DNA of 64,000 bases. It comes from Rhynchospora pubera (taxonomy: Eukaryota > Streptophyta > Magnoliopsida > Poales > Cyperaceae). The translations under genes and the position numbers were made by a program. The notes under the pieces are model-generated. The model searched no databases and was not told the origin of the DNA. It saw only the letters and a program-made list of their open reading frames with translations. The stretch covers positions 22,492,699 through 22,556,698 of the forward strand of contig CM051459.1 of assembly GCA_028095005.1 (NCBI GenBank), read 5' to 3'. The stretch's first letter is position 1, and each line of letters begins with the position of its first letter. This document shows positions 12,186-24,700 of this stretch, one piece after another.

Positions 12186-13932
12186 TGTTAGGAAATTGTC
12201 CAATTTTAATTTTGTTACTAATTACCATTAATTAATCCAATTAAAACACAAGCAACAAAGGGATCTAGTACAAAGCCATTCGACACAAGAGATAGGTGGA
12301 AATTTGATACCTCCCGCGAAATCGTATTCGCGGGGCTCGATCCTACGGCATAGAAATCGATGGCATGCTTCTCCTTCGTCTCCAAATCGCCTCGAGTCCA
12401 CCTAGAGATTAACCAAGGTCTAAATCGATTCGTGCTAGCGATTCGATTAGAACAAAGCTAATCCAAGGTATTCTCTCTTCTTCCTTAATTAACATTTTAA
12501 TAGGTGGAGAGAATATGCTCAACTCATGAGCTAATGGAGGGGAGAGAGATGAGGCCGGCGGCCAAGGAGGGGAGAGAGTGGCGGCTAGGGTTAGGGAAGA
12601 GAGCTAGTCCAATTTTGCATCTATACATCTCTATATATAGTGCACAATCCCTACCTACCACCAACCATCTATTTACAAGAATGCCACTCTCACCTACCAC
12701 TAGGGCCGGCCACATTATGGGCTCACATGGGCCTCTCATCTCATTTAATTAGGCCTCTAATTCACATAATTAGAAGCTACTCCAAATGCTCTTCAATTGG
12801 GCTATACATTTAATACATAAATATTGGCCCAATAAATTAATATAACTATTTATATTAAATTGTGTCGAGCTAAAATAATTATTAACTAATTAATAATTAT
12901 TCTAGGATTAGCTAATACATTAATTAATTTTAATATGATCCATTTGACTTAATTAATTATAATGGTACATAATTAATTAATCAACTTATCATATTTCCGC
13001 AATACGAACTATTGCGAATAAATAAATAATGCATTGTCTTGGTCAAAACTCTATTTTGTGTGACCCTTTGAGGATTTATGCTAAGTTGGACATGGAATTA
13101 AATCGTTATTTAATTCCAATAATCATAAGCGGTATCTAGCAACACGTTATGATTCCCAATTCGCATAAATAGTGTACTGCTACAGTATTTAAATCCTGCA
13201 TAAGAGAAAATATGTTTCTCTATTTTGATTCTTATGTCTCACGATATCATCGTATAATCCAAGATAGGAATGTGTCATTCTTGCAGATTATACGTTTCTT
13301 GATCTAGAGTTGATCGCTTAGTTGCGCGCATACGATCCAACTCCATCAAGGGGCCCAAACAGATATCGTCACTCACTAAGTGAATTAATGAGGGACATAC
13401 GGTTTTCTTGATGATTAGCTTTTCCCCGCACAATTCAAGAGAACGTAAATCAAGTCCGTATAGCAGCCCTTAACGGGAATCAGCGGTAGACGAGATTTAT
13501 AGAACCTATCCTCATGTGGAAAAGATAATCATCTCAAACTTAGAACCAAAATCATAACGAAATAAACAATGACACATAACACAATCCATATGTTTATTTC
13601 ATTGGGTCAAGTCCTGTACAATGTTCCATAACATACACATATGCAATTAAGTTGGTAACTCTTTACCTATGATTTGTAGAACTTAATCATCACTTAACTT
13701 GCATACTAATCTTATATGATAATTAATATTCCTTGTTAATTATCAAGATTATGGACCGTTTAGATTTATTATTGTCATTCTTAAAGAATGATCCACAGAG
13801 ATCTACAATTCAGATCCTCAACCTGAATGATCTGTCAATAATAAACCTAGGAACAGATGATAAAATATCATCCAAAACATAAACTAATAATTAAGTCATT
13901 AAATTATTGACTTCTAGGACATAACTCTAACA
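12186..13932. mobile_element. solo LTR, Ty1/copia-like, 1,747 bp
   Basis: The element starts TGTTAGGAAATTG, ends CTCTAACA and is flanked on both sides by the same five bases GGAAC (12,181-12,185 and 13,933-13,937). TG...CA ends with a TGTTAG/CTAACA inverted repeat, a perfect 5-bp target duplication and no internal coding region are the signature of a solo LTR left after recombination between two LTRs. The TGTTAG end suggests the copia superfamily. Transcription orientation is uncertain. A partial, diverged relative is at about 47.9-49.0 kb. Confidence 0.88.
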
Positions 13933-13939
13933 GGAACAT

Positions 13940-16850
13940 TACTGCAATTGACATAGCACCATCATGTATTGACCTATGTTCTGATAGGAAATGTTCTTGT
14001 TTTATAGAGTACCTGAATTGAATTCTCTCAGCGTCGGACTTGCCATGCACAACTGAGGTTGTTTTTTTCCTGCCTGGATCTTTAGCATCCTGTGTTGCAT
14101 CCATATCTAGAGCTGTCTTTCATCGGATATTTCACTAAGAAAACACGTTTCATTACGAGTCAAATTTCTGTGCTATTTCTGGGTTGTTTAATGGAGAACA
14201 TTAGAGAAAAACTGTTCTTGGTGAGAAATGCTGACCACTTCAGCTTGTCCGTTTTTGTGTCTGAAAATAGCCTTTTCCTGGCACCACTGGATTTTTCATG
14301 ATGCTGTTGGTGATGAGCAGGTTGTTTCCTGGATGATAGGAGTGGTTCTTGTAGGGTGGTATATTTATTTTATTTTGTTTTTTTTTTTTTGTTAGAGAAC
14401 GATCTGTGTGTGAATCGAAGATGGCATTTCTGGGCAAGAATCTATGATCAACCATAAAAACTCTTTCAAATCAGATCAACCTAAATTTAGAAAATAAAAT
14501 GCTGAAAATATTTCTCTTGGTTCTTTAGTTTTTCTCTTAGGGTGTTCATGCAGTTTTATATGTAATACCTAAGTCAAACAATCTGCATATTAGGCTTATG
14601 AGAGATAACGCCATTGTACAGTGTTTATGGTTTTATGATTTTAAATAACAGACTTTCAGGTCTAACTTTTACACTTTACATATAATATGTCTGAATAAAT
14701 GCAATCTTATTCTATTTTGTATTTAAAAGATATTACATAAAGAAGATCAATTACTGAATGCAAGGTAGTAAAGATGTAACTTAGTTGTCTCATACCCACA
14801 GTTAGTAACCTATACAATTATGTCTCGACGCTTACTTGAAAGAGACCTTGAAATTTAAAGAAATCAAAGAGAAACTCACAGTATTAGATGCATTCCTCTT
14901 GCGCAACACCATGTGTACATAGATTCACATTTTATCAACATAATGAGATCTGTAAATAAACAATCCTGAAGTTAGTCCCGCAAGAAGAGAGGTATCAATA
15001 GTTCTAGACAATCCTGAATCACAACAATGCCAAAGCAAGCGATTCACATACGATAGATTATAGATACAAATGTTACCGCTCAAAATAGGCTTATATTAGC
15101 CACTACCATATGCATAAAACAGGAATGATGTCTTGCCTATTATATCAGTCCATAGCTCGCAATGTTCGAGGCAATTTTTTTTTCATGTTCTTTGAGATGT
15201 TGTTATTTCTTGAAGAGGACAATCATGTGCACTTGTACTGGGAGCTGCCTCGAAATCACCAAAGGTAAAAACTTCTTTCAGGCTGGAAATTTGCCAATAT
15301 TAGAAATTTTAGCTGAGAAGTATGGAAAAGAAATGAAGGAAAAGTCAAGCCAAGCTGTTAATTTTGACAAAAAAAATTACGTACCTTTGTTTGCAACAGG
15401 AAAAAAAAATCGAGTGCTATTTAACAAAACCTCAATTGAACAGCAAAAGACAAACCTTTAGCTGAATACCAAATGTTTTCTCTTGTCCACTCTATGTAAA
15501 AGTCAAGTACTATCATCTGCAAGTATCGTCAAGGAAACCGAAAAAGAGCAAAAATAATTAGAGGCCATTGAATAGCTAAACATGATCGAAATTAGGAAAA
15601 AAAATTGAAGTGCTCATTAATATTTTCCACCCTGACCATTCATCCTGTGAAGGTCTGATTTAACAAATAAGCTAATATCATTTATATAAATTAAAAAAAT
15701 GGTAACAAATAAAATATATATAAGGCTTACTCATTGCATCATCTTGAACTGGTTGAATAGCTTAGCGTGACCGGTACTCATCTTAGCTAAATAAGTGGAA
15801 AAAAAAAACAACAATCAGGTGTAGAGCATATCTCCTTTGGCGCTCTATATTTAACAGTAAACTGACCTCAAAAAGCAAACCATGCACATGTCTTACCTCC
15901 GCCTCCATAATAAACTCATATGTATATCTTAAACAGAAAAACTTACCTCCACTCTTTATTTAACGGTATAATGAATGACTCTATTATGCCAGAATTAATC
16001 TAATAGCATATAATCCTCACGATTAATCTAATAACTCTATTATGGCAGAATTAAGGTAGCTTCACATACAAAATCTATTCTTTTATTTCTTGAAAATCAA
16101 CATAACAGATAATTTAGGATCCAATTGCTGTTTAAAAAGCCAATTAGTAAAGAAATATGAGAAAAGAAAATAATGAAAGGAGCTCAAAAAAACTAACCTG
16201 AAAAAAATCAACTTCACTGTAGGATCCCATTGCAGTCACTCAACCAAACACTATTAGTAAAGATGCAAGCAGTGGTTTATTGAAGTGTCTAAAAATCTAA
16301 TTTTGGAATAGAGAAATCCATAATCATAAAAATCGACGGGTAATGTTATTGGTCAATTCACTTGAAATAATCTATTTGTTATGCACTTTGCACATTAATA
16401 TAGTACCAGAATAATATTCTTTATATGGTTATAGTCCAACAGCAGATCCTAAGGGGTAAACAAAGTTTCAATGGCACAACTTCAAGTAAGAAATCTAGTT
16501 GAGTTTGATGAATACTTGATTTAAATCCAATACTTTATACAACTGCAAGGCTGCAAGCTTCTGGTCTGCACAATTGTAGCAAAAAAAGTTCAGTGAATTA
16601 TTCTGATAGCTGAAAAAAAAAACTGAGATATTATTCCATTCTAAAGCTGTAATACATAATATTATATCGAAAGCCTTTTCTTTTTATCCATGATAAATGG
16701 CACATAGAAAATTAAACAACTAATATTTAGTGAGGAAAGTAGAAATAGCAAAAAAGATGAAACAAAGGAAACTTAGCTGAAAAGAAAATAACAACATAAA
16801 AAAAAAGAGGAAGAGACACTTCACTACTATGTTCCAAGCTATTCTTCCCA
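13940..16850. other. intergenic or gene-relic DNA, weak exon-like blocks
   Basis: One minus-strand block at about 14,008-14,104 is open (MDATQDAKDPGRKKTTSVVH) and ends at a donor-like GTACTC. The part reading VHGKSDAERIQF is loosely like the C-terminal VHGSDS...AERE region of NDPK proteins and may belong to the pseudogene at 17.0-17.3 kb. Otherwise AT-rich non-coding sequence with no recognised gene, RNA or element. Confidence 0.25.
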
Positions 16851-17034
16851 TTTCCCATCTACCTCTTTATGGCTCTTTCTCTCTCCATACTAAATACTGA
16901 AAGAAAGAAAATCTTATCAGCAACCAAAGATAATCGACATAAAGTAATAAAGGTACGACCTCTAACCACCCTAGAGAGGAAGAGGATGAGAGGCGAGGTG
17001 TTCAAATTGAATACCATAAAAGTAAGGCGATGTA

Positions 17035-17276
17035 GCAGAATTTCTGAATCACTTTGTGATATATGCAATAAGTCTTTAGAAGAAGCTCTTACCAAAGAAT
17101 GCTCGGCAAAGAACAAACTCTTTTTTTTTTCAAAATACAGCTGAAAGGTTGATTCTTCAACTATTTCCAATCCAGCTTCCAAAATCGCTACTTTGATTTG
17201 ATCCGTGTAATTCCATTGCAACCCATCTGGCTTTATCATTAGAATCGTTCACTCTTGGGCTTCATGATTCTGACAC
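17035..17276 (-). pseudogene. nucleoside diphosphate kinase-like gene relic
   Basis: NDPK enzymes move the gamma-phosphate between nucleoside triphosphates and diphosphates. The minus-strand frame reads TILMIKPDGLQWNYTDQIKV and continues as a helix like those of NDPK domains, then FFAEHS, all matching the N-terminal half of the fold (ERT-x2-MIKPDG and FYAEHS motifs). The codon expected to be the conserved Arg before TILM is TGA (17,249-17,251), consistent with CGA to TGA decay. After AEHS the frame is broken: KSFF and RLIAYIT, as in the family, appear one frame over and with an in-frame stop. The catalytic-His region is not found nearby. An acceptor-like TTGTTAG precedes 17,276. A possible leader exon with an ATG at 17,970 and donor at 17,914 lies in GC-richer sequence. 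I infer a dead gene. Confidence 0.6.
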
Positions 17277-18209
17277 CTAACAAATTACAAAACCAATCTG
17301 AAAATAAAGCCTCGATTTTAGCTATTGAGTTGGAAAAAGAACAAATTTCAGCAATTAATTTTGCAAAAAGGGTTACAGTGAACAAATTAAAGCACCGAAA
17401 GGGAACAAAGACAATAAATTAATTTCGCAAACAAACCTAGATCTTTGGCATCCAGCAACATAGAGAAAAAAAGGTAGACCAAAACAACAAAAAAATAAGG
17501 AAAAGGGAAAAAAATCTCAGGCAGTAGAAATGCAAAATCAAACTAAGGAAACATACCTTGTCGAAGGAAAGGCAATCGCAAGAGGAAAGCCAAGCCATGG
17601 TACAGACAAAATTAGTGGAGACGAAGGAAAGGAAAATCTGCAAAGATAAAAATTCGACATTTTGAAGGCCAATAAGAACAATGACAGCATAAAAAAAAGG
17701 AAAAAAGTCTGCTACGAAGCAAGAGCAAGATAAGAACCCGTTGCAAACGAAAAGGGGAAAAAGCAGGGGGAAAAAGCACCTGCAAGGAAAAGGCTCGCAG
17801 AGAAGAGAAGAGCGGAGCAAGAGAGAAAGAAAGGAAGCAAGAAGCTTCTCACAGTAACAGTGGTGCCGAGAGGCTTCTGGAGAATCCATAAGGCACACCT
17901 AAGCACCCATACACCTTTGAATGACTGCAAGGTACGACAGGGGCGTGGCTCGGCGAAGAAAAGGGGACATTGAATCCGCTGCGCCGGAGAATGGCAAACT
18001 GCGCAGGAAGCAATCACACAGGAGGCGCAGAGAAGAAATGAGATTGACACGAAGCCACTAACACACACAATGAGGCAGAAAGAAACGGGAAGAGAAAATC
18101 AAGTAACTACCCAGCGCAGATGGTAAGTGGAGACGGACGAAAGAGATGAGATCCATCCACACAGAGGAGAAAATAGACGGTCCAGATAATTGAACAGTAA
18201 CGGCTGGTT

Positions 18210-18345
18210 TGAAATTGAAGTATTTAAGATTTAAGATAAGCTATCAAACGAAATCCTTGCTAAGGCGTGAATCAACCAAGTCCTTGTCTAAGGCATGATT
18301 CACCCAAATTCTTGTCTTAAGGCACGAATCAAAAGCTATCAAACG
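18210..18345. repeat. short local tandem repeat (CTTG...AAGGC motif)
   Basis: Three imperfect copies of a ~30-bp unit containing CCTTGYYTAAGGC-GAATCA-CCAA occur in a row, bracketed by AAGCTATCAAACGAAA at about 18,237 and 18,329. Non-coding. No function is suggested by the sequence. Confidence 0.5.
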
Positions 18346-18354
18346 AAAAGATCA

Positions 18355-18765
18355 GGAAATAAAACAAAGTGAGAGGGAAAAGGAACGGGCATCTGTCATG
18401 GGAGTAGAGTAGGAGGCCGATCAAAGGCAGATGAAATGAACACCTCTATTTGATCTTTTTTTCTCTGAGTAAAATCATTTTCCAAAATGATATTATATTA
18501 GTCTATTTGATCTTTTTTCTCTGAGCAAAATCATTTTCCAAAATGATATTATTAGTTTAGACTTTAGAGACAGGTGTGTATATACCAGTAAAAAGCGTGA
18601 TTGACGCAGTTTGGTTATCAGTATTCCAATTCCAAAAATACACGTGATTTTTTTTTAAAAAAAATTGAAGTTTAATCATGATCACCTCCAAGGCTCCAAC
18701 TAATCATTTATCAGGATGTTTGCAAGACAAATTAACCCCATAAGCCCAAAAATGGATGAGAACTA
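18355..18765. repeat. diverged dispersed repeat, copy 2
   Basis: It matches 855-1,200 in order and orientation. It has an internal tandem duplication not present in copy 1: CTATTTGATCTTTTTTCTCTGAG followed by AAAATCATTTTCCAAAATGA occurs twice (about 18,446-18,495 and 18,500-18,550). It lies just upstream of the GC-richer region that could be the 5' end of the NDPK relic. The class of element is unknown. Confidence 0.5.
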
Positions 18766-19440
18766 ACTCAATAGAGTAGCAACTAGCAACAGAGAGGCAA
18801 TCAGGCAATAGATTCGTTGTTTCAATTAAAGAAAATCAATGACAAAACGGCAAAAATAGAAGTTCCTTTTTTTTTCTTCGGAAAGTGGTCAAAATAGAAG
18901 TTGTTACAATAGAAAGTGGAGGGAAAATAGAAGTTTTCGAAGGGCTGTCATTTTCCGAAGGGTTTACTTTACCCGTCATTCGTTTCCTCTTCCCATCGAA
19001 GTTTTAGCAAGAGAGAGGACATGCTATCACAAGAGCCGCAGATGCTGCAGCCTTGCGTCGCCTTAAATTCCGAGCACCACCAGCATCAATCCAAAGACGA
19101 GATATCAAATTAGGCATAAATGGCAAAACATGCTTGTGATATCACATAGCTTCGTGCCAACATTAATTTGTGATTTGATTAATTTCGTTCCTGGCACCTA
19201 TTACTTGCCTGACATCTCTGATGAATGCACCCCCTGTCTAATAATTTTACAATTATTAACACGAATAATAAATTCTCACTAAATTAGTAAATGATAATTC
19301 AGCTTCAATTGTACAATCAAGACTCGATTAGTTCAACGTTTGCCACAACAAATATCTGGTCATACCTCAGCTTATTGAAATTATGCACTTCGACAAAATG
19401 TGATAACAAAATAAAATGACCAGATTGCTAGCAGGGGCTG

Positions 19441-19612
19441 GGGAATTGCTCAGCGCACGACTTTCTTGCTCAATCACTCCCAGTTGAACGAAAATACCCT
19501 TCTCTCCCTTCTCTATTTTTCAGACTTTAGCGTTGGAGACTAAGATATTTTGGTCATTTTTAAAAAAATGGGGGAGTGATTGAGCAAGATGGACGTGGCC
19601 TGAGCAATTCCC
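19441..19612. mobile_element. Mutator-like MITE, 172 bp, copy 1
   Basis: It starts GGGAATTGCTCAG, ends CTGAGCAATTCCC and is flanked by the identical nonamer CAGGGGCTG (19,432-19,440 and 19,613-19,621). A perfect 9-bp target duplication points to a Mutator-type transposase. The interior is non-coding and shares words with the second copy (ACTCAATCACTCC-like, ATATTTTGGTCATTTTT, GAGTG-TTGAGCAAG). Confidence 0.9.
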
Positions 19613-19856
19613 CAGGGGCTGATGTACATACTTGTATTATATTCAAGCTTCTAAATTTTGACGTTTTTTCGGCGTTTTTTTTTTTTTTTTGAAAAAAACG
19701 GCATTTTGCATCAAAACGCACGCACGTCATAAGTTATAAGCGATAAAATGACGTAGCGCGTTTTTTTCGTTTTTTCGGCAAGAAAATTTCGTTTTGCGGA
19801 GACTTAATAGAAATGGTAACATTTAAAAAAAAAAAGAAAATCAGCGATCACCTAGA

Positions 19857-20028
19857 GGAAATTGCTCAGCACACTTCCACCTTACTCAATCACTCCCTAA
19901 TTGACTAAAATGTTCTCGTTCAAGTGCTAAAGTCTGACAAAAGTCAATATAAAGTAGATGATATTTTGGTCATTTTTTAAAAAAATTGGGAGTGGATGAG
20001 CAAGTCGTGCGTGACCTGAGCGATTCCC
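19857..20028. mobile_element. Mutator-like MITE, 172 bp, copy 2
   Basis: It starts GGAAATTGCTCAG, ends CTGAGCGATTCCC, and is flanked by TCACCTAGA and TCACCTAGC (19,848-19,856; 20,029-20,037), a 9-bp target duplication with one mismatch. It is the same length and orientation as the copy 416 bp to the left but is more diverged, so the two are separate insertions of one family and not a tandem duplication. Confidence 0.88.
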
Positions 20029-20039
20029 TCACCTAGCGC

Positions 20040-21150
20040 CTCAAAATCGATCTCTCTCTCTCTTTCTCGACTTGTCCACCGTTCCACTCTCTCTTGACCT
20101 CCTCTACTACTCCTCCGCCACTCCTCCGCCTCTCCTCTACCACTCCGATCTCCTCTCCGCCGCTCCTCCACCGCTACTGCTCTCCTCCTCCTTCAGTCCT
20201 TCATCTACTGGCACTACTGCTCCGCCACTCCTCCACTCCGAGCACTGCTTGAGACGCTCGACGCTCCTCTGTCAGATCTCTCCAGTCAACTCGCGAGAGT
20301 TGAGGAGAAGAAGGTGGGTACCTTTGATTTTTGTTTAAAGCAGAGTATGTGTTGTAACGTAATAGTTGCATGTGTGGAATTGAGGCTGAAGGCAATCAAG
20401 TGATTTTTGTTTTGGATGATTTTTACTTCCTAGTAATTCTCATGGTTACCAATTGTTTTTCTTTCTGTAAATTATACTTCTGCTTTGATTAGGCTTATGT
20501 CAATACCAGGAGTTTTATGTGGCGTAATAGTATAGTAAAAGTAAGTTATAATTGAAGTCAGTAAACTGAAAAAGGGGATTGGATGGAAATTGAGAGAATT
20601 TGAAATCATTATCAGAGTTCTGTCTCTTCCTGAAGAATGTGTATGTTGGCTTTTGTTCCAGATTAAAATTAGAACAGTGTAGGACTGTAGGGGTATAGAT
20701 CAATCAAGTAAACTTCATTTTACTGTGAGTGGTACCTGGCTTTTGGATCTTAGGTTGCTTTTTTCGTTTTATTTTGCTCTGTTGTTGAGTATTGAAATTT
20801 TGGTATTGAAATTTAGGTATTGAAATTTTGGTATTGAAATTGATGTATATCTTTGCCTTTGTTAGGTTATGTATGAATCCTTCTCGTATTAACTGAGATA
20901 ATTAATTAAATGCTGAGTCATGATAAATGAAGGATTTGTATAGCCGATGATAAGACATCTTTATGTTAGACCACTTCAATTTTAGGCTTCTCTTGCTTTG
21001 ATTGTTTTTAAATGTTGCCGTTTGCATGCTAATTTTAGTAATTGATAATGATAATATACTGGCATTTGTCATGTCTACGGCTATAATAGTGAGATATCTT
21101 TATTAAGTGTATGAATCCTTTCTCCCTCAGCAAGATTTGATACCACACTA
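20040..21150 (+). other. CT-rich leader-like block followed by intron-like DNA
   Basis: 20,045-20,270 is rich in C and T (many CTCCTC and CCGCC words), like a plant 5' untranslated exon on the plus strand, and ends near AGAAG with a donor-like GTGGGT at about 20,310. The next ~800 bp are T-rich, like an intron, with a triplicated TTGAAATTTNGGTAT word at about 20,790-20,840. No downstream coding exon is found, so it may be a gene fragment or a promoter relic. Open frames here are compositional. Confidence 0.25.
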
Positions 21151-21781
21151 TACACTAACGGTGCTCAAACCTCAATGAAAAAGGGTACACAACTAAGACC
21201 AGAAGCTTGAGTACGTTAAATTAACCCAAAATGTAACACGTCTGAGATATATGATCCACAAAAATCTTACAAAACATTTCTCCTATTGTACAGCTTTACA
21301 CATGGGAGGAGAAAACATATGAAACAAAGGCACTGTTTTTTCATCGAAAAAATACCGCACTGTTAAATCAACCCCGGACCGTCATACCGAAAAAAACGCA
21401 TTTTAAAAGCTTGATTATATTAGAAATAATTAATTCTATAACGAAGTTTAGCATATCCATACCACTTAGTTTCAGTTCAGTTAATTTGCCCTTCAGATGA
21501 TATCTTCTGATGCTCAGCCCCATCCAGATTTGGAAAGAGAGCACGATAAATATAAAATAATAATTATTTTCATTTTAGACATAAAACACATATGTAAAAT
21601 TTTATTTATCTGTAATTTACCCACCTCAAATGGGTGGGTACGTTTGCTAGTACTCAAAATGTAACAAATATTTTTTTTCTTCAGATAAGTGCCACCAATG
21701 AGTGAAATGTCCGCTCCATATCTGGGTCGCCTTTTTAATTATAGACTAGTATTTCAATAACCCAAAAATCAAACGAAACTA

Positions 21782-24700
21782 TTACTTAGCATCTGCGGAT
21801 AATAGGTGAACAGACTGTAACATCTTTGCGTTGCTGAGCTCATCCACCACATCACCTTGCTCAAAAACAGCTGCAGCACCCATTCCAGATCCTAAAAGAA
21901 AAGAAAATCCAAATTTAGTTTTTTTTCTCTCTATTGAACAATGGAAAATTAAACAGGGAAGAAATATTTTGACAACTATTTCTACATAACAATCATGTCA
22001 ATAAATATCATAATTATATTTTAAAAAAAAATCAAAATATTAAGTTTTGTGCAATTTGGAAATCCTTTGATCGCTGAACAATTGCAGATAGAATTGAATA
22101 GTTATTTTTCAAAATGTCCGTGGATAATCATTTGTTTTTCAAATCATACTTAATTTAATAAACTGCATATCTATGCTATATAGAACTATTAAGTTGGTCA
22201 TCATGGATTGATTTCAGACAAATTTTGCTATCAATATAACCTATCTCTATAAAAATCAGGCGTATTAAATGTCATCACAAAAGATATGAATCTGAATAAA
22301 TTCTAATCCATGTAAGAAGATTTCAGTGTAGTAGTGAGGTCTTGACTAATGTAATACAACTTACTGTCAATTCCTTACTATTTAAGTATGTAAATAGCTA
22401 TCAAACCCGAAGTGTCAACCTAATTATAGTGTCATCCTGATGTGAGGGTGACACAAGCAAGCTTTTTCTCATAAAGAATTAACAACGACATGCTATAAAC
22501 GTACCTATGCACATTGAAATTACTCCAAAACGGCAATCTTTCCCACGGCGCTTCATTTCATTGAGAAGAGTACTTACACAACGGGCACCTAATCCAGAGT
22601 AACAGAAATCAGATTATATATCACTTGATCCACAATGTGCAGTTAGATAATTCATAATCAATGCCTAAAACTAGAAGTTATCAGCAAAAGGAAGTACCTG
22701 TGCAACCCAACGGATGGCCTAAAGCCATAGCACCTCCATTTACATTGACTTTCGCGGGGTCCAAACCCAACTTCTTGCAACAGTATACATATTGTGATGC
22801 AAAAGCCTATCAAACAAACAAAAGAGTCTTTAAATCAGTTTAACTAACATAAAGCCATGCAACAAGTCGAAGGAAAATTCATGGGAAACACCTCTTACTT
22901 GGTTGGACACTCAGCGAGGCCAGTTTGGGGTTTGGGATCTATTTTTTTTTGTGTGTGTCTGTGTGTGTTAGGGGGGTGGGGGGTCAACAGTTATAAAGTA
23001 TGAATATTTGCTCATGTTCAAACTAAAGGGCTTTGGTCCCTCTTTGTTAGTTTCTCATCATTACTGCATGGGAAACATTCACATCTAATTATAGGGTATG
23101 AATGATATACAAATTTTTTTATGGCATAACCCAATAAATTGCTGAAGGTTTATATTGAAAAAAAAGCTCACTTCATTTATTTCGAAAAGGTTGATATCAT
23201 CAACTTCAAGGCCAGCTGCTTTAACTGCTTCAGGAATGGCAACAGCAGGTCCAACACCCATCACAGCTGGATCAACCCCAACTGCTGCAAAGCTCCTATA
23301 GCAAAAATGAAATATTACATAAGAAATAACCAAAATCAGATATTGTAAATATTGCACTACTGTCTGGTACACCACGTGGAACTATAACGGTACTTTATCA
23401 AAGGTTATGACCAAATGAAATCCAAATAGAACCTAATCTAGAGAGCAGCCAAAAAAAAAAAGAACTAGGGGGGAAAAAAAAGATATTTCCATTATACCAG
23501 GACATTGTGCTTCCATACCAGAAGCATCTATTAATAAAATGTTGGTTATTGATGTGCTTACTGACCGGAATACACCAAGTACTGGAAGCCCCTTCTGCAT
23601 TGCTACATCTCTTCTCATTAGGAGAACAGCTCCTGCACCATCACTTACCTGGCTAGCGTTCCCTACAATATTAAATCAAAGGACACGTAAAGTATTTGAA
23701 ATAACTTTGAAGGGCAAGAAGGAATAAGAAAAAAAAAAAAAGTATTGCTTTTGACTACCAGCAGTGGTGCTGCCATCCTTGGTAAAAGCAGGTTTGAGTT
23801 TCATAAGCACTTCTAAAGATGTATCAGGCCGAATTCCTTCATCTGCTATAACTGTTATTTGCCTTTCCTCTCCAGTTTTCGGGTCTACAATCTTTACATG
23901 TAACATTTCTTAGCAATGATAGGTAGCGTAAACAGAGCAATTTTAATTCAAGTTTGTAACAATTTACTGAAATACAGAATTCCAAAGGAATAAAATAGCA
24001 ACCAACATCCAGTCCCAGAATGGTAAAGTCATTTAGTCTCATTCTATTTTACAGAAAAGAATAAAAAAGGCATAAGCAAGAAATTAAATTATTCTTTCTC
24101 TATCAGAAGCAATACCTTTGTCTCTACAGGTATAATCTCCTCTTTGAACTTGCCAGAAGCTACTGCAGCAGCAGCTTTTTTGTGAGATTCAACCTAATAA
24201 AATTGTTATCATAAGTCCAAATGTCCAATCTTAGATATTTTAACTCTGATATTAAAATAGTCATGACTAAGTGTATAAACTCGTACAGCAGCTTGGTCCT
24301 GCTCTTGTCGGGTTATGCCAAACCGATGTGCCACATTCTCAGATGTGATACCCATAGGAAGAAGGCAATCTCGAGCTTGAGCAAACAGATTCAGCTAAGC
24401 AAAAGGCAACAGATTAGATGGATAAGGGCTTTTCAAATGCAACAAGGATTTCAACTTAATTTCAAAATAATGAGTCAAATTTACATCACCCAGAAAAAAC
24501 AAGGACTAAAACAGAATTATAAATTTTAGTATATACTTTGGGATTGACTGGGTTGCCTAAGGAAACTTTATCTATAGTCATGGATTCCATCCCGGCAGCA
24601 ATACCTGTTGATAGGGTTTACCATTAGAATATTATATGGAGTAGGCAAGTGTAGAGGTTTATAATGTCAGAATTAAAGAACTTACCGATTTTGTAGTATC

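Noticed and set aside
17437..18068. Long cysteine/phenylalanine-rich frames (153 and 118 codons)
   Set aside because: Composition-driven (TTT/CTT/TGC-rich), overlapping each other in different frames, no recognisable domain; at best leader or intron of the NDPK relic.
20072..20395. Overlapping open frames on both strands
   Set aside because: Low-complexity CT/CCG-rich DNA is open in several frames by composition.
23542..23662. Splice donor GTAAGT early in KAT2 exon 10, and GTAAGC at its end
   Set aside because: The early GTAAGT encodes the conserved QVSDGAG; the exon must end at the upstream GTCAGT for the frame to meet exon 11.
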